From positions 1-58,435 of the forward strand of contig JBEKLQ010000012.1 of the NCBI GenBank assembly GCA_050010115.1: a stretch of DNA of 58,435 nucleotides. Reading direction: 5' to 3'. This document shows, piece after piece, positions 8,961-16,963 of this stretch (within the stretch, counting starts at the first letter, position 1; the number at the start of each line of letters is the position of its first letter). A model generated the notes under the pieces. It made no database searches. It was given only the letters and a program-made list of their open reading frames with translations, and had not been told where the DNA came from. The translations under genes and the position numbers were made by a program. Origin of the DNA: JAKACA01 sp050010115. GTDB taxonomy: Bacteria > Actinomycetota > Acidimicrobiia > Acidimicrobiales > Bog-793.

Positions 8961-10367
8961 ATGATGACCGTTGACGAGCTTCGGTCAACCATCCACGCCC
9001 TCATGCCGCCAGCGCGACGTGACCTGGAAGCTCTCGTCTCCCTCGAGTCCGTGGCCGATCCGAGCAAGTTCCCAGCGGAGAACTGTGCGAGGGCCGCCCA
9101 CCTCGTCGCTGACCTGTTTCGCGCCGAGGGCCTTGCCGACACCGACTTGTATGCAACGCCCGACGGAAGCAACGTCGTGATCGGTCATGCCGAGGCACCT
9201 CACGACGCCCCGACGGTGCTCCTCTATTGCCACTACGACGTTCAGCCGCCCCTCAGCACCGACTCGTGGCGCACGCCACCGTTTGAGCTCACGGAGTCAG
9301 GCGGGCGCTGGTACGGGCGAGGAGCAGCGGACTGCAAGGGCAACATCGTCACGCACCTGACGGCACTTCGCGCCCTCGGCAGTGGAAACTATCCAGTCGG
9401 CGTCATCCTCGTGGCGGAGGGCTCCGAAGAGCAGGGCACCGGCGGGCTCGAAGCGTTCGTCGCCGCGAACCCCGGACCGCTGCGCTCGGACGCGATCCTG
9501 GTCTGTGACGCCGGCAACATCGCTGTGGGAGTTCCCACGGTGACCACGACGCTGCGGGGCGTCACCGATGTCAGGGTGAACGTCGAGTCCCTGGCAGACC
9601 CGGTTCACTCCGGTGTGTTCGGAGGGCCAGCACCTGACGCCCTCGTCGCCCTCATCCACATCCTCTCCACGCTTCACGACGAGCGGGGCAACACGACCGT
9701 GCGCGGACTGGAGAGCTCCCAAAGGTGGAGCGGAGCGGCTTACCCGGCGAGTCAATTCCGGGTCGATGCCAAGGTCCTTGAGGGAGTGGAGCTACTGGGT
9801 GACGGCAACGTGGCGGACATGCTGTGGGCCCGACCCGCCGTGACTGTTCTCGGCATCGACTGCCCGTCGATCGCGGGTGCCTCAGCAACCGTCCCAGCCA
9901 AGGCCAGCGCACTCGTCAGCTTGCGGATCCCAACCGGGACCGACGCCACCCAAGCCCAGAACAGCCTCGTGACGCATCTGAGCCGTGTGGCACCCTGGGG
10001 GGTGCATGTCAGTACCGAACGGGATGTCCCCGGCGCTTCGTTCTCCGCCTCCGTCGACGGACCCGCCTACGAGGTGCTTGCCGAGGCCATGAGAGACGCA
10101 TACGGCCGAGACATGGTCACGACCGGGGACGGCGGCTCCATCCCCCTGTGCGATGTGCTCCAGCGCGCCTTTCCCGAGGCTGAGATCGCCATCATCGGAG
10201 TCGAAGAACCGCTTGCGATGATCCACGGGCCCAACGAGAGCGTCGACCCCACCGAGATCGCCAACATGGCCCTGGTCGAAGCGCTCTTCCTCCAGCGCTA
10301 CTCGTTCAAACGCCCGCCGTTCTCGGGCGCCGGAAAATCGGGGTCGACCCGCCGAAGTCCGGACTGA
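8961..10367 (+). CDS. M20-family metallopeptidase (dipeptidase/ArgE-DapE-CPG2 type)
   Basis: A 468-residue zinc peptidase. Metal ligands are visible in YCHYDVQPP (His, Asp), GRGAADCKGN (Asp), AEGSEEQGTGG (general-base Glu and Glu ligand) and MIHGPNESV (C-terminal His). DPVHSG marks the dimerisation-domain His. The length and the SLES..DP.KFP-type N-terminus fit dipeptidase-like M20 proteins better than ArgE. The ATG is preceded by AAGAGG. It lies 61 bp after arcB in the same direction and probably supplies amino acids to the same pathway. The substrate is not determinable. Confidence 0.85.
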   Translation: MMTVDELRSTIHALMPPARRDLEALVSLESVADPSKFPAENCARAAHLVADLFRAEGLADTDLYATPDGSNVVIGHAEAPHDAPTVLLYCHYDVQPPLSTDSWRTPPFELTESGGRWYGRGAADCKGNIVTHLTALRALGSGNYPVGVILVAEGSEEQGTGGLEAFVAANPGPLRSDAILVCDAGNIAVGVPTVTTTLRGVTDVRVNVESLADPVHSGVFGGPAPDALVALIHILSTLHDERGNTTVRGLESSQRWSGAAYPASQFRVDAKVLEGVELLGDGNVADMLWARPAVTVLGIDCPSIAGASATVPAKASALVSLRIPTGTDATQAQNSLVTHLSRVAPWGVHVSTERDVPGASFSASVDGPAYEVLAEAMRDAYGRDMVTTGDGGSIPLCDVLQRAFPEAEIAIIGVEEPLAMIHGPNESVDPTEIANMALVEALFLQRYSFKRPPFSGAGKSGSTRRSPD

Positions 10368-10499
10368 GCCGGTGACGTTCGTAACCACATCGAAGCTCGT
10401 GTACAGGTAGTTTCCGAATGCCACCAACAGGAGCGTGACGATCGCGACGCCATTGATATACAAGCCCCACATGACGACTGTGACGTCCTGCCGTTCCAC
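10368..10499 (-). other. Possible remnant of a small membrane protein
   Basis: Immediately downstream of the APC permease, a minus-strand frame from the ATG at 10499 encodes MERQDVTVVMWGLYINGVAIV, followed by a further hydrophobic stretch ending GNYLYTSF. This is one convincing transmembrane helix. The frame then continues antisense through the 3' part of the M20 peptidase gene, where it no longer looks coding, and stops at 9882. Either a short membrane peptide lost its stop codon or the hydrophobic stretch is accidental. The region is the convergent gap between the peptidase and permease genes. Confidence 0.3.
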
Positions 10500-10562
10500 C
10501 GCATAGCTCGGTGTCGGCTCCCAGACTCATCGAGCGTGATTCCTCGACTGACTGGTCACTGG

Positions 10563-12026
10563 TCATGAAGCCTTCAGGGCTTCCTCCTCAGGCTCAGCCG
10601 CATCAGGCTCGGGCTCTCGCCGCCTCAGGCTCCGTCGGACGATGACCTCTCCCGCACCGACTGCACCTCCAACAATCACGAGCAGCGGGCCCGTGTAGCG
10701 CCAATCCACCGCCGCGCCCGGAGTCCAGAGGAAGAGGATGAGCGACGACGCCACCCCAGCTGTGGCCAGGAGCACGCATGCCCACAGGCCGAACCGCCCA
10801 CCGGGGACTCGGAACGGTCGCTCGAGGAGTGGATCGATCCCTCGCAACCGGAAGATTGCTGGGTACATCAGCAGGTACGGCAGTATGAACACCACTGACG
10901 AGGACGCAAAGAGCGCGTAGAACAGATCGTTCTCGGTCTTGAGGAAGATTCCGGCAAAGAGAAGCACTGCCGTCGCGACGACACCCATGATGACGTAGGA
11001 CCCCAGCGGAGTGTCCCAGGAAGTCTCCTTCTCGAAGATCTTCGGCAGTTCGCCGTTACGCGCAGCTTCCACCGCCGCACGGTTTGCACCGAGAGTCCAA
11101 GGGAGGATCCCAGCGAAAATGGTGCCCACCGTCAGAATGCCCAGTATCCACGCGATAATCGGGCTCGTGCTGTTAAAGATCGCCTTGTACATGTCGACCA
11201 TCCCTGATGTGAGACCGAGCACGTTGAGTGGAATGACCAACAGAAGAGCTACGGTGGCGAGCACCTGTACTATCGAGAGCGTCACGCCGGCGATCGGTAC
11301 GGCCCACATCATGTCACGGCGGGGTTGCTTTGCCTCTCCCGCGAGCGCCGCCACTAGCTCCATTCCGAGGAACCCGTACACGATCGTCGGCAGGTAGAGC
11401 TTTGCCGATCCGAAGCTCGGAAGCATCGCATGTATCGAGAAATGGTTGGCCGTGGTTCCGCGGTGAAAGTACAGGGCGAAAGCGCCGATCGTCACGGTAA
11501 TGAGAATGAGAACGACTGCGATGGAACTACCGTTGGTCACGAGCTTGCCGAAGCGCAGCTTGGTGATCCCTAATCCTACGGTCACCCAGACGAGCACAAT
11601 GCAGACCAGGCTCTGTTGGAACAACGTGGCACTCGTCCAGCCGAGGGCGACAATCGCACCCGTAAAGAGAAGGTAGGCCGAGGGCATCCAGAGCGCGACA
11701 TTTACCCAATACCAATACGTAGTGCGGGCTGCCCAGCGCCGGCCAAACGCTCGATGTACCCAGTCATAGATTCCACCTTGGTATGGGTACGCCGTAGACA
11801 GCTCAAGAATAATCAATGAACTGGGCAGCAAAAAGAGAAAGGCAGCGACTATCCACCAACCGACGAACGAGACGCCAATAGCACCGTACACCGTGACGTT
11901 GGTGCTTACCATTGCCAAGAAGATGAAGAGTACGATGTCAAAACGACCGAGCACCTTCTTTCGCGGCTTATGGCGGACCTCCTTATCTGGCTGAGCCCCG
12001 CTCTGGTCGCTAGTGATGCTTGTCAC
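10563..12026 (-). CDS. APC-family amino acid permease
   Basis: A 487-residue protein with about 12 predicted transmembrane helices. The N-terminal FDIVLFIFLAMVSTNVTVYG and LELSTAYPYQGGIYDWVHRAFG regions match TM1 and TM2-3 of APC amino acid transporters. GFLGMELVAALAGEAKQPRRD is the family's conserved TM6 region. The acidic C-terminal tail (EPEPDAAEPEEEALKAS) is cytosolic. The start is GTG at 12026 with an AAAGGG site. It is convergent with the arcA-arcB-M20 group, so an arginine/ornithine or other amino-acid substrate is plausible by context but not shown by sequence. Confidence 0.88.
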   Translation of the reverse strand: MTSITSDQSGAQPDKEVRHKPRKKVLGRFDIVLFIFLAMVSTNVTVYGAIGVSFVGWWIVAAFLFLLPSSLIILELSTAYPYQGGIYDWVHRAFGRRWAARTTYWYWVNVALWMPSAYLLFTGAIVALGWTSATLFQQSLVCIVLVWVTVGLGITKLRFGKLVTNGSSIAVVLILITVTIGAFALYFHRGTTANHFSIHAMLPSFGSAKLYLPTIVYGFLGMELVAALAGEAKQPRRDMMWAVPIAGVTLSIVQVLATVALLLVIPLNVLGLTSGMVDMYKAIFNSTSPIIAWILGILTVGTIFAGILPWTLGANRAAVEAARNGELPKIFEKETSWDTPLGSYVIMGVVATAVLLFAGIFLKTENDLFYALFASSSVVFILPYLLMYPAIFRLRGIDPLLERPFRVPGGRFGLWACVLLATAGVASSLILFLWTPGAAVDWRYTGPLLVIVGGAVGAGEVIVRRSLRRREPEPDAAEPEEEALKAS

Positions 12027-12801
12027 GTGTCTCTACCCTTTCAGGAGATCGCAGTCATTTATGACGCATTGGCAACCCACGACGTGGCAAAAAGCCTGAA
12101 CTCCATGTTCGGTACAGCCGTGAAATTGGCTGGCGAACGTTCGTGCCTGTGTTATCGGACTCTGACCCTTGCGTTCTTTTGCATAGGGATCAGTACCGTT
12201 GTCGCGATAGACGGGCTCATCGGGAGCCCCCTCCATGTGGACGGCGGCGACCCTGACCATGCTGGCAGCCTCCCGCGGTAGATCAGCGAACGATCCGTAC
12301 CCACTCCGGCGTGTGTCTACCCGAGAGAGTGGGGTTCCAGCGATGTCGGCGGCGGACTGGAAGCCGCGCGTCTGCGCCGCGGACAACCGGATCTGAACGA
12401 ACCTGGGCCTTTGCACTCATGCCCCAACGTACCGAGTGTCGCGGTGCAACTCAAGGCGATCTCGAGACTCGGGCGGCCTGAGCGGAAGTGCTTGACTCAC
12501 CGGACCCAGCGCTACCGGGCGGGTCGGATGTCAACGGGTATGTCGCTGTCGCGTAACCGGACATGTCCCGAGGACCGGTAGGGCTTTACTCATCTGGGTG
12601 TCTCCCCGAACGGAGACCGTCGTGCCGATCAAGCGCAAGACGTCTTCAGAACCACCGCCGGAGACGACGATCTCATTCGGCCTTGAGCCACCCTCACGAG
12701 GAATGCTCCCGCCGAAGTCCAGGGCCACGATCGGGACTTCGACGGGGACCAGGTCAGCAAGCACGACCTGAATCCACGCCGGCTGATGGGGGGCAAGACG
12801 T
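12027..12801. other. 775-bp region without a convincing gene
   Basis: The first part should contain the promoter of the APC permease. No strong operator or riboswitch was recognised. On the minus strand at about 12540-12790 one frame reads IQVVLADLVPVEVPIVALDFGG and, further on, EDVLRLIGTTVSVRGDTQ. That text looks protein-like, but it lacks a credible start and family, and lies directly after the ATP-grasp gene. It may be a gene fragment. Confidence 0.4.
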
Positions 12802-14025
12802 TCACTGAGGGCGCCCGGCAGGCCTGCCCCCGGGATCCTGCATGGCAAAGATCTCTTCCCACGCCTGGGCAGTGAGCGCATAGTTGGCGACGCTCCCGGC
12901 GGCGAACCAGCGCCAGCTCGCGGGCCGGACGAGGGTCGCGAGCGACGCTGCCACGAGCGGGGCGGCCGCCCGCAGGTCACCCCGGACCGGGGATAGCTCC
13001 TCGCGGCTGCCCGCGTACGGGCCTGCGTGGCGCCAGGCTGCCAGCAGTTCGGCTGCAACGCCTCGGCGCTGCTTGCCCTGCTGGGCCGCCCCGAGCACGG
13101 CGAGCAGGAGCTGGTGCGTGGCCACGCCGGCGCGGCCCACCTCTTGCGTCGCCGGCGTCGCCGGCGATGAGCCCCGGGCGACGTCAAGTAAGGCACCGAC
13201 CAGGTCGACGCCTGCGTACCAGGCATTGTTGGGCTCGACGAGGCGGGGGTTGATGTCGATGAACACCGGACCGCTGTCACTCACGATGACATCAGCCGAG
13301 AGCGCCCCATGCCATCCGAGATCGCTCCCGAGGATCTCCAACCCGGAACGGGCCTCGGGCAAGTCGATGCTGAGCTTGCGGCTCGCGCCCCCGTTCGCGC
13401 CCTCGCCGGTCCGCAAGTTGGCGTGGAAGGCGACGAGCTTGCCGCGCTCGAACACCGACTGACACATCGCCAGTGGACCTTCCACTGCCGCCTGCACGAT
13501 GACTTGCCCACCGCTTCGAGGCACGCTGCGCAGCTCGTCGGGCGAGGACACTCGCCACACTCCCCCAGACGCCGTGCCGATCGCATCTTTCACGTACGCG
13601 GGGTACCGGTCCCAACCAGCCGATCCGACAGCCCCCGCCGGCTGGGGCAGTCCGAGGCGGTCGAGGGTGGCGAACGCTGAGGCCTTGTCCTGGACAGCGG
13701 TGAGCGCGCGGAACGGCGGCACCGCCGTGACGACACGGAGCGCCCGGAGCCGCTCGGGCACCGCCGCCAGCACAGCCACTTGCTCCTGCGTGGGAATCAG
13801 CGCGTCGAAACGGCCCGCCTCGTACGCCGCCAACGCCGCGTCGAGCCACCCCAGTGGATCCACCCCGTACGGCGGCACCCTCCGGATCCCGTGGACGTGG
13901 CGCGTGAATCGGCACAAGGAGAGGCTGTCCGGCGCGAGCACCTCGACGGTGTGCCCCGCTTCCGACAACCGCGCAGCCGTCTGACGAGCGGTGAGTCCCG
14001 AACCGTCGGTCAGAAGGATCCGCAT
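12802..14025 (-). CDS. ATP-grasp family protein
   Basis: A 407-residue protein. The N-terminal MRILLTDGSGLTARQTAARL is a Rossmann-like pre-ATP-grasp domain. The central part, with VQDKASAFATLDRLGLPQP, PAYVKDAIGTASGGVW and QVIVQAAVEGP, is the ATP-binding lid region. VFIDINPRLVEPNNAW supplies the metal-binding Asn/Asp. ATP-grasp enzymes form carboxylate-amine or carboxylate-thiol bonds through acyl phosphates; the substrate here is unknown. It is divergent from a TetR regulator with only 27 bp between the start codons, so the regulator probably controls it. Confidence 0.8.
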   Translation of the reverse strand: MRILLTDGSGLTARQTAARLSEAGHTVEVLAPDSLSLCRFTRHVHGIRRVPPYGVDPLGWLDAALAAYEAGRFDALIPTQEQVAVLAAVPERLRALRVVTAVPPFRALTAVQDKASAFATLDRLGLPQPAGAVGSAGWDRYPAYVKDAIGTASGGVWRVSSPDELRSVPRSGGQVIVQAAVEGPLAMCQSVFERGKLVAFHANLRTGEGANGGASRKLSIDLPEARSGLEILGSDLGWHGALSADVIVSDSGPVFIDINPRLVEPNNAWYAGVDLVGALLDVARGSSPATPATQEVGRAGVATHQLLLAVLGAAQQGKQRRGVAAELLAAWRHAGPYAGSREELSPVRGDLRAAAPLVAASLATLVRPASWRWFAAGSVANYALTAQAWEEIFAMQDPGGRPAGRPQ

Positions 14026-14026
14026 A

Positions 14027-14043
14027 AGTATATAGTCTATACT
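14027..14043. promoter_or_regulatory. Palindromic operator shared by the divergent ATP-grasp and tetR genes
   Basis: The 27-bp gap contains AGTATA-N5-TATACT, a perfect 6-bp inverted repeat in otherwise GC-rich DNA. The same bases supply TATAGT on the plus strand and TATACT on the minus strand, both resembling -10 hexamers. The TetR-type protein encoded next to it is the natural ligand. Both transcripts would have almost no leader, so translation may be leaderless. Confidence 0.6.
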
Positions 14044-14052
14044 AATGACTCA

Positions 14053-14664
14053 ATGGGTCGGCCACCTCGAATCGACCGGGCGGCCGTGCTCGCCACCGCC
14101 CTCCGCGTGGCAGACGAGCAGGGCCTCGAAGCCGTCACGATGCAGGCCGTGGCGGAGCGCCTCGCAGTGACACCCATGGCGCTCTACCGCCACGTGACCA
14201 ACAAGGCCGACCTGCTCGACGGGATGGTCGAGAAGCTGCTGACTGAGTTCCCGTTGCCGCCGGCTGCACTCCCCTGGCCCGAGCGACTTTCCAGCGTGGC
14301 CCAGGCGATCCGGCAGTCTGCGCGCCGCCACCCTGGCGTCTTCCCATTGTTGCTGGAACGCCCGGTGGCGACACCGGCGGCCCGCAAGGTCCGAGGCGGT
14401 GTCTATGCAGCGCTCCGGGAGGCCGGTGTCCCTCCGGACCAGGTGGCCCGAACAGAGCGGCTGGTTAGTACGGCGGTGTTGGGTTTCGCCGTCAGCGAGG
14501 CGGCCGGACGATTCCGGCGTCACTCACGCCGGGTCCTCGATGCCGACTTCGATCGGCTGCAACAGCTGCTCGCCGTGTTCATCGACGCCGAGGCCACCCG
14601 GCTGTCACACGTCAGCGTGCCAGCCTCCGCTCACGACGGTCAGGACACCCGAGCCGTCCGGTGA
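14053..14664 (+). CDS. TetR/AcrR-family transcriptional regulator
   Basis: A 203-residue protein from the ATG at 14053 (MGRPPRIDRAAVLATALRV). The N-terminal HTH runs through EAVTMQAVAERLAVTPMALYRHVTNKADLLDGMV, the classical TetR pattern. The C-terminal part (residues 80-190) is an all-helical ligand-binding domain resembling TetR_C. The longer frame extending into the ATP-grasp gene is not credible, because it would cross the shared promoter. It probably represses itself and the divergent ATP-grasp gene through the palindrome at 14027-14043. The ligand is unknown. Its 3' end overlaps the convergent patatin gene by 25 bp. Confidence 0.88.
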   Translation: MGRPPRIDRAAVLATALRVADEQGLEAVTMQAVAERLAVTPMALYRHVTNKADLLDGMVEKLLTEFPLPPAALPWPERLSSVAQAIRQSARRHPGVFPLLLERPVATPAARKVRGGVYAALREAGVPPDQVARTERLVSTAVLGFAVSEAAGRFRRHSRRVLDADFDRLQQLLAVFIDAEATRLSHVSVPASAHDGQDTRAVR

Positions 14665-15776
14665 CGCTCCGTTCGGACGCCGTGGGCGTCCGCCAGTGCC
14701 CGCCGGGCCTCGAGGCGGCCGGCCTGCATGAAGCCGCCCCACTCACCGGTGTTGAGGAACTGCCGGTAGAAGCCCACGCCCCGCACTTTCTCGTACGGCA
14801 CGGGCTCGATCATCATCACCTCCGTCTCCTGTTCGAGCCGGGCCAGATTTGCCCTGGCCAGCTCGATCTGCTGGCAGGTGCGGACCTGGCTGGCGACGTA
14901 CAGGATGCTGCCGCGTCGGTCCTGCCAGCCGGAGGCGTCTTCGCCGACGAACCCCGGTGGGTAGAACCCGTTGATCGCCAGCGTCACCTCGCACGGCTCT
15001 TCGATGTCGAGCACCGGGCGCACCGGGAAGATGTCGACGATACCGCCGTCGCACCAGTAGACACCGTCGAGGGCAACCGGCTCGATGAACAACGGGAGGG
15101 CGACGGCCATGTGCACGGCGCGCGCCACGGGAAGATCAGGGTGAGTGCGGGGGCCGATGTAGTCCAGCCGGTTCTCCTCGATGTTCCAGATCGGGGCGTA
15201 GGCGGGAATCGGCATCTCGCCGAGTGTCATGTCGCCCAGCAGCTCCCGGTATGCCTCCTCGATCCGCTCGCCCTTCATGATGCCCGCGAAGCCCTTCGCT
15301 CGCTTGGGAACCAGGGACGCAAGCAGTGGCCAGTCGAAGTCGACGTACTCCTCGGGCTTGAGCCCGATGGTGAAGGCGGCGACTTCCTCGGCCGGGATGC
15401 CGGCGGCGATCGGGAAGCCGAACAGCGAGGAGCCTGAGCACAGCGAGATCACCGCCGGGCGCACGCCTGCTTCCTCGAGGGCTCGCGCAGCGCCGACGAC
15501 CGAAGCGAGCGCGCCGCTACCGCCGGTCGACACCAGGGCCACTCGGCGCTCCGCCAGACCGGCCAGCTGCAGCGGCTCGAGCGGGGGGAACGGATGCGGG
15601 TCGACTGGCGGACGCCGCTCGAACGGCAGCATGACGATCGCCCGCCGGACGTCTACGAGCAGGCCGGCGTCCTCTCGGACGCCGTCGATCACCTCCCGAG
15701 TGCGAGTGATGACGTTGAAGTACTGCCGGAGCCGGAACACGTCTAAAACGTTGCTCAACATGAATCCAGCATTCAC
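14640..15776 (-). CDS. Patatin-like phospholipase with an altered nucleophile elbow
   Basis: A 378-residue protein. ALVSTGGSGALASVVGAARAL resembles the oxyanion-hole Gly-rich strand. LCSGSSLFGFPIAAG occupies the nucleophile-elbow position, and VYWCDGGIVDIFPV carries the DGG catalytic-Asp motif of patatins. In the elbow the usual GxSxG reads LCSGS, so both flanking glycines are replaced while the Ser remains. The family hydrolyses acyl esters of membrane lipids, typically at the membrane face. Activity of this member is uncertain. The N-terminal 60 residues (FRLRQYFNVITRTREVIDG) form an extra helical region. Confidence 0.75.
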   Translation of the reverse strand: MNAGFMLSNVLDVFRLRQYFNVITRTREVIDGVREDAGLLVDVRRAIVMLPFERRPPVDPHPFPPLEPLQLAGLAERRVALVSTGGSGALASVVGAARALEEAGVRPAVISLCSGSSLFGFPIAAGIPAEEVAAFTIGLKPEEYVDFDWPLLASLVPKRAKGFAGIMKGERIEEAYRELLGDMTLGEMPIPAYAPIWNIEENRLDYIGPRTHPDLPVARAVHMAVALPLFIEPVALDGVYWCDGGIVDIFPVRPVLDIEEPCEVTLAINGFYPPGFVGEDASGWQDRRGSILYVASQVRTCQQIELARANLARLEQETEVMMIEPVPYEKVRGVGFYRQFLNTGEWGGFMQAGRLEARRALADAHGVRTERHRTARVS

Positions 15777-15866
15777 TCGCCGGCGGCGCAGGTCCAGGGA
15801 CCTTCGGCCTTTTTTGTGTGTGCCGATCGTCCCCTGCGCCAGGGCGACCTCGGGGCTCGTGAGCAG

Positions 15867-16949
15867 TCAGGCGCGGATCACGGCCGGCGAGTCGAGATCC
15901 AGCGCGTGCCGCGCGTGGCGGGCCGCCATCGTGAGGAACATCTGGTCGCCTCGCTCCGTGCGCTCGACGAGCATGCTCGCTGCGATCGCCATGATGAGCC
16001 CGAGCCAGATCCCACGCCGGTAGTCGTGCCAGCAGCGAGCCCAGTCGTAGCCATGCACACCGCCGGCCACCAGGCCGGCGTGGTAGCCGCGGACGAGGTC
16101 TTCCTCGACCGCCCGGCGCTCGGCAGCATGGAGGCCTGCACCGATGAAATAAGCGACGTCCTGCAGAGCCGGACCGTGGGTGCAGGTCTGCCAATCGACC
16201 ACGGCGACGGGGGCACGGCCGGGGACACGCCCGGAGCTCGGGTCGAACAGGAGGTTGTCGAGCCGGTAGTCGCCGTGGACAATCGACCACGGCTCCGTAT
16301 CGGCCAACAGGTACGCCTCGAGCTCGGCGAACAGCGCTTCGCCGGCTTCGTGGATGTCGGCCCCGAGGTCCGCGACATAGCGCTCTCGGAACCCGTCCCA
16401 CAGGCCGGGTAGGAGCATGAGCAGGAACTGCTGGCTGGCCTCGCGATCGCGGTGCAGCCACTCGAGCGAGGCGAGCGACGGATCGTCCCAACGGGGCGCG
16501 TGCAGCTTCACGAGCTCATCGATGGCCATCTTGGCCACGTCGGCGGTGCAGCCGGCAAGCTGGTCACCCTGGCGGGCCGGAGCGAGATCCTCCAGCAGCA
16601 GGACAAAACCGGCCCCGTCCGCGTCGATGTCGGCATGGAAGACGGTGGGGGTCCGAACCAGCAGCTCGGGAGCGAGCTGCTGGTAGAAACGGACTTCGTT
16701 CTCGTAACTCCCCAACGCCTTGGCGGTGGCCCGACTGGTCTCGTCGGCGGAAGGCAACTTGGCGACGACCGTGGCAGGGGCATCGACGGGCCGGTCGTAA
16801 CCGAGCGCGAGGCGGAAGCAGTCGCACATCTGGCCGGTGCCGAGCGGCGTGAGCCCGACGGTAGTCACCGATGCCGAGTCGAGATGGCCGGACGCCCGCA
16901 GCGCGGTTGTCAGCCAGGCCGCCGTGAGTGCCCCGGGGGTCTCCGCCAT
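15867..16949 (-). CDS. APH-fold phosphotransferase (aminoglycoside phosphotransferase-like kinase)
   Basis: From the ATG at 16949 (MAETPGALTAAW) the protein has 360 residues; the upstream frame extension overlaps the next gene and is rejected. Kinase-like motifs are TVVAKLPSADE (ATP-site Lys), WSIVHGDYRLDNLLFD (catalytic loop HGDxxxxN) and VAVVDWQTCTHGP (metal-binding D-W). This is the APH/choline-kinase fold. In actinobacteria such proteins often phosphorylate small hydroxylated metabolites rather than antibiotics. It is 14 bp downstream of the CrtC/AttH-like gene in the same direction, suggesting a shared substrate pathway. Confidence 0.8.
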   Translation of the reverse strand: MAETPGALTAAWLTTALRASGHLDSASVTTVGLTPLGTGQMCDCFRLALGYDRPVDAPATVVAKLPSADETSRATAKALGSYENEVRFYQQLAPELLVRTPTVFHADIDADGAGFVLLLEDLAPARQGDQLAGCTADVAKMAIDELVKLHAPRWDDPSLASLEWLHRDREASQQFLLMLLPGLWDGFRERYVADLGADIHEAGEALFAELEAYLLADTEPWSIVHGDYRLDNLLFDPSSGRVPGRAPVAVVDWQTCTHGPALQDVAYFIGAGLHAAERRAVEEDLVRGYHAGLVAGGVHGYDWARCWHDYRRGIWLGLIMAIAASMLVERTERGDQMFLTMAARHARHALDLDSPAVIRA

Positions 16950-16963
16950 GGGAACAGCGCCAC

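Noticed and set aside
12033..12416. A 127-codon minus-strand frame upstream of the APC permease
   Set aside because: It has no conserved domain, odd composition and no ribosome-binding site; the region is more likely promoter DNA.
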